A stretch of DNA of 11,309 nucleotides from positions 1 through 11,309 of the forward strand of contig JAKARZ010000054.1 in assembly GCA_021828405.1 (NCBI GenBank). Direction: 5' to 3'. The DNA is from Bacillota bacterium (lineage in GTDB: Bacteria > Bacillota_E > Sulfobacillia > Sulfobacillales > JAIMBI01). Positions 6,191 through 11,309 of the stretch are shown here, piece after piece. The translations under genes and the position numbers were made by a program. The notes below the pieces were generated by a model that was not told where the DNA came from, made no database searches, and saw only the letters and a program-made list of their open reading frames with translations. Within the stretch, counting starts at the first letter, position 1. Every line of letters starts with the position of its first letter.

Positions 6191-8140
6191 ATGCCCAGCG
6201 TACGCTTGCCTGAGCCTGTCCTGCTTTTGGTGCTCGCGGTGCTGGTGGGCGCGGTGGGCGGACTGGGCGCGGTGGTGTTTCGCCTCATGATTCGTTGGGC
6301 CTCGACGGGCTTTCATCTGCTGCTGCCAACCTCCGCCCGTGTCTCACCGTACACGGCTGTGCTGCCCGTCTTGGGTCTCCTCTTGGTTGGGGTGATTTCG
6401 ACCTACTTTGCCCGCGAGGTCAAGGGCCACGGCGTTCCGCAGATTTTGGAGTCGCTGGCGCTCCGGGGCGGTCGCATCCGCCCCCGCGTCGGGTTCTTCG
6501 GCATTCTGGCACCCGCCATCACGATTGGATCCGGGGGATCGGTGGGACGCGAGGGCCCCATCGCCCTCATCGGGGCCGCCTTTGGGTCGTCGCTGGGCCA
6601 GATATTTCGACTGGCGGACCGCTACACCATGCTGCTGGTGGGGTGCGGTGCGGCGGCTGGCATCGGCGCCACGTTCAACGCCCCCATTGCCGGCGGCCTG
6701 TTTGGCATGGAAGTCGTGCTGGGCAGCTACGCGATGGGCACGCTGGTGCCCTGCTTCGTGGCGTCGGTCGTGGGCGTGACGGTGTTCAATGCCCTTTTGG
6801 GCAGTCACCTGGTGCTCCCGGTGCCGCCGCTGGCGTTTCGCTCGCCCCTGTCCGTCGTGGTGATGGCCGTGCTGGGCATCCTGGCCGGCCTGTTTGGCAT
6901 CGTCTACACCAAGGGGCTCACCTACTTCGAAGATCTGTTTGACGGATGGCGATGGCCATTTTGGCAGCGGGCCATCGTGGGCGGACTGTTGGTGGGCAGC
7001 CTCGGCCTGCTGCTGCCCCAGGTGCTGGGGGTGGGCTACGGCCCCATGCGGGCGGTGGCCGCCGGGCAAATCGTCGGGATCCTGCTGGCCGCTTTGCTGG
7101 TGGGAAAGCTCCTGGCCACGCTGGTCACCATCGGAGCCGGCGGGTCGGGCGGCGTCTTTGCCCCCAGCTTGTATCTGGGCCTCATGTTTGGAACCGTGTA
7201 CGGCATGGGCGTCCACGGCCTGCTGCCGCACACGCTGGCGGATGCGCGCGTGTTCGGCGTCGCGGGCATGGGAGCCGTGTTTGCGGCCGCCGCCCAGGCT
7301 CCCCTGACCGCCGGGGTGATCGTGTTGGAGATGACCGGCGACTATCGGCTGACGTTGGGCGTCCTCATGGCCGCCAGCCTGGCGTACTTTGTCTACGGGT
7401 CGCTGCAGCCGGACACCATGTACACCGTGCGTCTGTCGCGGCGGGGGATCCGCATTTTGCGCGGCGCCGAGGTGCGACCCCTGCAGGTACTGCCGGCCAA
7501 GAGCGCCATGCGGCCGCCGACCCCGGTACGGGGTTCCGAAACCGTGTCCGAGGCGCAGAGCAAACTGGGGGAGCTCCACGCCGACGGCCTTGTCGTCCAG
7601 GACGATCGGGGAGAGTACTTGGGCGTCGTCGACCTGCCGACGCTGTTGGCGGCCAGCGCGCGTGACCCCGGCGCACGGGTGCTGGATCTGCCGTTCACAC
7701 GCATTCCCGCCCTGTCCCCCGACAGCAACCTCGACGAAGCCATCCAGCGCTTTGGCGTGTACAACACGCCCCTGCTGCCGGTCACCGACCAAGGCCGGGT
7801 GGTAGGCGTGCTGTCACCCAGCGACGTCATGCGGGCGTATCACACGCGCACGGCCCTTTCCCTGGAGACCAGCCGCAAGGTGGTTCTCATGCAGCAGCAG
7901 ACCGGGAACCCCGGCGCCTTCCAGCTCGTGTCGCTGGATCCGGGCAACCCGTTCGTCGGGCAGCCCGTCAAGCAGATGGCCCTCCCCAAAAACGCCGTGC
8001 TGGTGAGCATCGAACGCGGAGACCGGGTTCTCATTCCGCGCGGGGACACCACCCTCGCCTCCGACGACCGCCTAGTGCTCTACGTCAACCCCGGCACCGA
8101 AGCCGATGCCGTGCGCGCGTTTGTGCGCGGAGGCCGCTAA
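6191..8140 (+). CDS. ClC-family chloride channel/transporter with CBS and TrkA_C domains
   Basis: An intact 649-aa membrane protein moving chloride across the inner membrane. The membrane part (about 10-405) has the ClC signatures: SGGSVGREGPIALIG with the gating Glu at residue 121, APIAGGLFGMEVVLG, and GGSGGVFAPSLYLG (about 317-330). A CBS pair follows (about 430-555), with GVVDLPTLLAAS and GVLSPSDVMRAY as the typical repeat ends. Last is a TrkA_C (RCK_C) domain (about 575-649) with LVSLDPGNPFVGQ and LASDDRLVLYV. CBS domains bind adenine nucleotides and TrkA_C domains bind small ligands, so gating may respond to energy state. At the position of the inner proton glutamate (Glu203 in E. coli ClC) the protein has Val, as in ClC channels. 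The ribosome binding site is GGAGGGA, about 5 bases before the ATG. It likely aids acid resistance or ion balance; the transported ion is inferred. Confidence 0.95.
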   Translation: MPSVRLPEPVLLLVLAVLVGAVGGLGAVVFRLMIRWASTGFHLLLPTSARVSPYTAVLPVLGLLLVGVISTYFAREVKGHGVPQILESLALRGGRIRPRVGFFGILAPAITIGSGGSVGREGPIALIGAAFGSSLGQIFRLADRYTMLLVGCGAAAGIGATFNAPIAGGLFGMEVVLGSYAMGTLVPCFVASVVGVTVFNALLGSHLVLPVPPLAFRSPLSVVVMAVLGILAGLFGIVYTKGLTYFEDLFDGWRWPFWQRAIVGGLLVGSLGLLLPQVLGVGYGPMRAVAAGQIVGILLAALLVGKLLATLVTIGAGGSGGVFAPSLYLGLMFGTVYGMGVHGLLPHTLADARVFGVAGMGAVFAAAAQAPLTAGVIVLEMTGDYRLTLGVLMAASLAYFVYGSLQPDTMYTVRLSRRGIRILRGAEVRPLQVLPAKSAMRPPTPVRGSETVSEAQSKLGELHADGLVVQDDRGEYLGVVDLPTLLAASARDPGARVLDLPFTRIPALSPDSNLDEAIQRFGVYNTPLLPVTDQGRVVGVLSPSDVMRAYHTRTALSLETSRKVVLMQQQTGNPGAFQLVSLDPGNPFVGQPVKQMALPKNAVLVSIERGDRVLIPRGDTTLASDDRLVLYVNPGTEADAVRAFVRGGR

Positions 8141-8168
8141 GCGCCCCGCGCCGCGCGATCCGCACGCC

Positions 8169-8199
8169 GCACCGGCCGTCTCACGCCCAAGCCCGGTGC
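8169..8199. terminator. Possible hairpin after clc
   Basis: GCACCGG (8169-8175) and CCGGTGC (8193-8199) form a perfect 7-bp stem with a 17-base loop, 28 bases after the clc stop. There is no T-run, so it is only a weak terminator candidate. The remaining gap to 8270 holds no gene. An ECF-type promoter for the sigma gene would be expected there, but I cannot fit one with correct spacing. Confidence 0.25.
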
Positions 8200-8269
8200 C
8201 GGCGCTCGCCTGGCCCCTCCGCAAAAACCGCCAAGCTCCAGCGATACAGAGGTGGTAGCTTGAGGAGGG

Positions 8270-8778
8270 TTGCGCACGGCAGACACGGATGCCGCAGGGC
8301 GGCAGCAATTCGCCCAGTGGCTGGAGACGTGGAGCGACCGCATCGCGCGGTTTGCGTATGCCTACGCGGGCGATCGCGGCATGGCCCAGGACATTAATCA
8401 GAAAACCTTCCTGCGGCTCTACGAACGGATGCGGGCGGCGCTGTGATAACGCCCGCGTGGCTCTGTCGGGTGGCCCGCAACGTGGCCGTGGATGGGCTGA
8501 GGCGCGAGCAGCGCCGCCAACATGCGGGTGCCCAAGGGGCGCGGGAGCAGGTGCCGCCTCACAGTCCCATAGACCGCCTCGCGGTGCGGCCGGTAATCGA
8601 CACCTTGCCGGAGACCGACCGGACCTGTCTCATGCTGTACTACTTTGCCGACTGGCGCCTCGAGGAAATTGGACGGGAGCTCGCTCTCAGTCCTGGCGCC
8701 GTCAAGGCGCGACTGCATCGGGCTCAAGGCCGCTTTGCCCAAGCTTGGAAGGAGGAAGACGATGAACGGGCCCGGTGA
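8270..8778 (+). pseudogene. ECF RNA polymerase sigma factor, frameshifted (or split) in region 2
   Basis: An ECF (sigma-70 family) sigma factor in two frames. The first part (8270-8446) has region 2.1-2.2: FAYAYAGDRGMAQDINQKTF, then LRLYERM. The second (8443-8778) has region 2.3-2.4 (PAWLCRVARNVAVDGLRREQ), then region 4 with the HTH: LPETDRTCLMLYYF and LEEIGRELALSPGAVKARLH. Joined, the protein would be about 170 aa, normal for an ECF factor. The frame change needs one missing base near 8441-8446. There the first frame ends in TGA overlapping a GTG start of the second (GTGA), so coupled translation of two pieces is formally possible. The cut lies inside domain 2, which favours a mutation. The start is uncertain: TTG at 8270 abuts GAGGAGGG at 8262-8269. 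The 3' end overlaps the next gene by 17 bases. Confidence 0.85.
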
Positions 8779-10025
8779 TGCCGGCAACCAGCACGGTGAG
8801 GAGCATCAATTGCGCGAGCGGCGGGCCCAGCACCCGGTGATGCGGTGGCCCGCGGATCTAGCGGTCGACCACGGGGTCATATGGGAAGCCACCGACCGAC
8901 GCGCGGCCGCTCGCCCCCGGCCTTTTTGGGCGGGACTGTCCCGCACGACTGCGCCCCCCTCGCGGACGCCCCGTTCCTCGGTCGCCGATCCGGGGGGAAT
9001 CCTGCGCCTGGCCAGCCCTGAGGCCATTGGGCCCGTCGCGCAGGTGCGCATGACCGGGATGAACACCGGCTGGATCTTGACCGACGGCGGTGCGTCGCAC
9101 GGGGTCGGGCGGCCAGCGCCGGCAGACGGTCGCGCCCCCAGGGCTGCATCACGCCCCCGCCAGCACCTGGGTTCGGATGGCGGCCAGCGGCCGCAGCAGT
9201 CTGTGGGTGGCGGAGGATGTGCCGCACCAGACGGTCGCGATCTATCACACGGCCAATGGGGGGCGCTCGTGGACATCGGCCCGGGTGGCGCCCATCTCGT
9301 TTGGCGGCAGAGGTGTGCAGATCGTGTTCGCCTCCCAGCCGGTGGGGTGGCTGGAAGTGCTCACAGCGGGCAACGCCAGCCCCAGCGCGATCCTGTACGG
9401 CCCGACGGACGGCGGCGCCACGTGACATGAACTCTATCAGCACCGCCGCGACCGCCTCCCACCTACCGTTTGGCGGCCTACTACGTTTGCGTCACCGGAT
9501 CGCGGCCGGGTGGCTGGGACTCCGCAGGCCGCCGGGGAGGTGCCGTGGCCGTACGACCTGGCGGCCACGGCGGACGGCGGGCAAGACTGGGCGCGCGTCT
9601 CCCTGCCCACACCGACTCGGCTCACGCCCTTCTACTCGCCAAACCTCTCGGTCCTGCCCGTGGTGCCGAGGGCCGACGCGCCGATGGTGGGCGTGGTATA
9701 CGACGAGGCCGCCGGGGCGGCGGAACTGGTCGTATGCCGGGAGTCCCCGCCGAATTTCTGGCGGGTTCAAGGTACGCTCCGGGCGGCGGCGCCCTCGCGC
9801 GGGCTGAACCTGGCGATGGTCAGCTTCGGAAGTGCGCAGGACTGGCGGGCCGTGCTCCACGGCGGGCTGTACCGGACGACCGACGGCGGTCAGCGCTGGC
9901 GCCTCAAGTACAAGAACCCCCAGGTCACCGGGCGGGCCACGCTGCAGTTCACCGCGTCGCAGGCCGGAAGGGCGCTGGATGCCAGTGGCCACCTGTGGGA
10001 CACCGTGGACAGAAGCCACGTGTAG
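8762..10025 (+). pseudogene. Degraded sigma-partner protein with YCF48/BNR-like repeats
   Basis: The gene overlaps the sigma gene by 17 bases and has GGAAGGAGG about six bases before its ATG, so it is the natural regulatory partner. The first 40 residues (RAQHPVMRWPADLA) resemble the N-terminal part of an anti-sigma factor, but the membrane segment expected afterwards is not recognisable. The rest would be a beta-propeller with Asp-box-like motifs: SGGQRRQT, NGGRSWTS, DGGAT-stop, DGGQDWARV, DGGQRWRLK. Such YCF48/BNR-like repeats occur in extracytoplasmic sensor proteins. Lesions are a frameshift at about 9088-9092 and a TGA at 9423-9425 where the motif demands Trp (TGG). The downstream reading (HELYQHRRDRLPPTV and on) is in the same frame. 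Joined length is about 420 aa. In family terms it would hold the sigma factor inactive until an outside signal; here both partners are broken. Confidence 0.75.
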
Positions 10026-10047
10026 ACCCAGGCCACCCGCTAGCGTC

Positions 10048-10092
10048 CCGCCGCCCCGTGGTATCCTGTAGCCAAGAACGGCGGGGCGGCGG
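10048..10092. other. 11-bp perfect inverted repeat upstream of the small zinc protein
   Basis: CCGCCGCCCCG (10048-10058) and CGGGGCGGCGG (10082-10092) are perfectly complementary with a 23-base loop. The structure lies between the degraded repeat protein and the GTG at 10122. It could be a terminator for the upstream operon, although no T-run follows, or a 5' leader structure. The loop holds TATCCT, which resembles a -10 element but has no clear -35. Confidence 0.4.
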
Positions 10093-10121
10093 TCCTGGCC
10101 CCCAGCCCGGGAGGCAGACAC

Positions 10122-10337
10122 GTGATCACCAACGCGCAGCCCAAAACGGTGCGATGCCCTTGGCCGGACTGCGGGGCGCGGGTGCACTTCACGCCCGTGC
10201 ACACCGCCACCCGGTTCCCCTACCTGGTGCGCAGCCGGTGCGAGGTGGACCACCCCGTGATGCTGACGTTTGTGCAGCCCGGGATTCCCCCGGGCGTCCA
10301 TGCCGACCGCTCCGCGCCTCCCCCACCCTCGCTGTAG
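10122..10337 (+). CDS. Small 71-aa zinc-ribbon-like hypothetical protein
   Basis: A 71-codon ORF starting with GTG, with an excellent ribosome binding site (GGGAGG at 10109-10114, seven bases upstream). The N-terminal half has CPWPDCGARVHF, and about 20 residues later RCEVDHP. The two Cys of the first motif with the Cys and His of the second could form one zinc site. The C-terminal 20 residues are Pro- and Ala-rich and probably disordered. I do not recognise a family. It is a single gene between a degraded operon and an insertion sequence, preceded by an 11-bp inverted repeat. Coding is likely from the binding site and motif. Confidence 0.6.
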   Translation: MITNAQPKTVRCPWPDCGARVHFTPVHTATRFPYLVRSRCEVDHPVMLTFVQPGIPPGVHADRSAPPPPSL

Positions 10338-10584
10338 TCGCGGCGGCCTCGTGCCGTGGTGGTCCGACATGCGCTCAGCACGCGGCCCTGCCACATCCCA
10401 TGTCCGGGACCGGATGACCTGCTCGCCCGCGGTCTGAATGCGCCTCGGGCCGCTGGCCCCTATGGACGGGAATCCCCGCTGGATGGTAGATGAAGGCCCG
10501 TTCCGCGCGCGTCCCCACGGCTGCTGGATCGCGGGCGCACCCAAGGCGCGCTGGTTCGGACGGGGAGGCGGCCAGCGTACAAGC
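10338..10584. other. Intergenic stretch without a supported gene
   Basis: About 250 bases. A plus-strand frame from ATG 10438 to 10629 gives 63 residues including MDGNPRWMVDEGPFRA, which looks more protein-like than a random GC-rich frame. However, there is no ribosome binding site and its end runs through the hairpin at 10585-10608, so I do not call a gene. No tRNA or repeat is seen. Confidence 0.4.
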
Positions 10585-10608
10585 GGGACCCACCCGAGGG
10601 TGGGTCCC
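10585..10608. terminator. Near-perfect 10-bp hairpin downstream of the IS4 transposase
   Basis: GGGACCCACC (10585-10594) and GGTGGGTCCC (10599-10608) form a perfect 10-bp stem with a CGAG tetraloop. It lies 17 bases beyond the stop of the minus-strand transposase, as expected for a terminator that also blocks outside transcription entering the element. No T-run is present on either strand. It may mark the element's end. Confidence 0.5.
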
Positions 10609-10625
10609 GGCCCATACGCGCTCAC

Positions 10626-11309
10626 TTAGGGTATGTGGTCTCGCTGGAACGAACGTTTCCGGGGGCGTTCATGGAGCGCGGCCCTCCACGCCCGGGGCGG
10701 GGAAAGCCACTCGGCGAGATCGACCCCCCCTTGAACGATGAGGCGCAGATCGTGCCAGATCAGTGGGGTAATCCGCCACACGGCGTTGGATGTCCGGACG
10801 GACCGGGTACCCGTAGGGGGAAAAGGCGGGGTCCGGCGCCCCCAGTGCATCCACCATCACGGCCCCCAGCAACTTGGCCAGGAGGTTTGGCCAGGAGGTA
10901 GGTTTGGGCGAGGTCGGGATCAAAGGCCCGCCAGGCGTCTAGGTGGAGTAAACTTTTAAGGCGCTTGAAGGCGCATTCGATCTGCCAGCGCAAGCGATAG
11001 AGTTCCAGGATTTCGGCGGCGTCGGCGGCGGTCCTGGGCAGACTGGTGAGCACCAAGACATAGTCCGCGGCCTCCAGGGTCGCGGCCGTCGGGGTGTGGC
11101 CATGCTTGCGGGCGTCTGGGCGGGCGTGGCCGCGCCCGCTCGGCGGCGCTGGGCGCCTTGCGCACGCCACGAGGCGCAGCGCCAAGGCGGGGCGGTCGGC
11201 GGTGCCGGGGATCTGCACCGGCCAGTCGCCCGGCGTGCCGGCAGATCCCGCACGGCCGCCAACACCGACCAAGGGGTACCGTCCCGGGTTTCCCACCGCA
11301 CGGCATTCC
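10626..11309 (-). pseudogene. IS4-family DDE transposase, C-terminal part, multiply frameshifted
   Basis: The C-terminal part of an IS4-family transposase, cut by the window edge at 11309. The diagnostic Y-x2-R-x3-E-x6-K signature is intact in YRLRWQIECAFKRLKS (Tyr codon at 10997-10999, Lys codon at 10955-10957), preceded by ADYVLVLTSLP. Upstream, recognisable pieces lie in different frames: RWETRDGTPWSVLAAVRDLP, then WPVQIPGTADRPALALRL, then KAPSAAERAR, then KHGHTPTAATLEAADYV. Downstream, a 13-bp tandem duplication breaks the frame after TYLLAK. Another shift at about 10800-10850 leads to the typical C-terminus (VWRITPLIWHDLRL, then RAWRAALHERPRKRS) and a TAA at 10626-10628. At least four frame changes make it clearly dead. 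The N-terminal domain and first catalytic Asp should lie beyond the window. Confidence 0.9.
10874..10899. repeat. 13-bp perfect tandem duplication inside the IS4 transposase
   Basis: TTGGCCAGGAGGT occurs twice in direct succession (10874-10886 and 10887-10899). Removing one copy joins the two transposase frames exactly, giving TYLLAKLLGAVMVDALG. The duplication is therefore the frameshifting lesion, probably from replication slippage. Confidence 0.9.

Noticed and set aside
6344..7792. A 482-codon open frame antisense to the ClC gene
   Set aside because: It is rich in Gln, His, Gly and Ala without any recognisable motif, as expected for the complement of a high-GC gene. The plus strand encodes a clear ClC protein.
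10874..10899. A CRISPR-like or regulatory tandem repeat
   Set aside because: There are only two 13-bp units with no spacer, and the copy is explained as a duplication inside a transposase gene. No CRISPR array is seen in the window.

Overview
This is a GC-rich window with one AT-rich pocket around 1250-1283. It suggests a high-GC, endospore-forming member of the Bacillota, for example something near Sulfobacillus, Symbiobacterium or Thermaerobacter. The evidence is a lonB-type gene (membrane-anchored Lon homologue of spore formers), strong AGGAGG-type ribosome binding sites, and an ECF sigma gene overlapping a protein with YCF48/BNR-like repeats. The genus is inference; no rRNA or other marker is present.

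Layout. The left part (1 to about 2600) is a graveyard of insertion sequences. An ISAzo13-family transposase is broken by three frameshifts and a stop. An IS200/IS605-type pair follows, with a truncated tnpB divergent from a tnpA that carries an internal stop and has lost its catalytic tyrosine. Between them lies an intact 136-aa protein with a possible zinc ribbon, followed by a 28-codon Cys-rich micro-ORF. Next comes an apparently intact recombination module (2749-4687): a 57-aa unknown protein, a 7-codon leader ORF with a very strong ribosome binding site, and a 571-aa large serine recombinase. Its 3' end abuts the broken end of lonB (minus strand, 4733-5173). Only about the first 147 residues of LonB remain. 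The recombinase-bearing element has apparently integrated into, or rearranged, this gene.

The middle part is ordinary chromosome. A NUDIX hydrolase is on the minus strand, upstream of lonB. Divergent from it is an intact 649-aa ClC-type chloride channel or transporter with CBS and TrkA_C domains.

The right part holds an ECF sigma factor split by a frameshift in region 2. It overlaps a degraded partner gene whose product would carry YCF48/BNR-like beta-propeller repeats. A 71-aa zinc-ribbon-like small protein follows. The window ends in a degraded IS4-family transposase on the minus strand, in which one frameshift is exactly explained by a 13-bp tandem duplication.

How it fits together. The most interesting signal is the serine recombinase sitting at a lonB breakpoint in a likely spore former. 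This geometry recalls the skin and SPbeta intervening elements, which excise during sporulation to restore sigK and spsM. The other half of lonB is not in the window, so a developmentally regulated element cannot be told from a permanent disruption. Many of the other genes show one-base lesions. Either the region is truly decaying or the assembly carries indel errors; the long intact ORFs (recombinase, ClC, NUDIX) argue against a uniformly high error rate.
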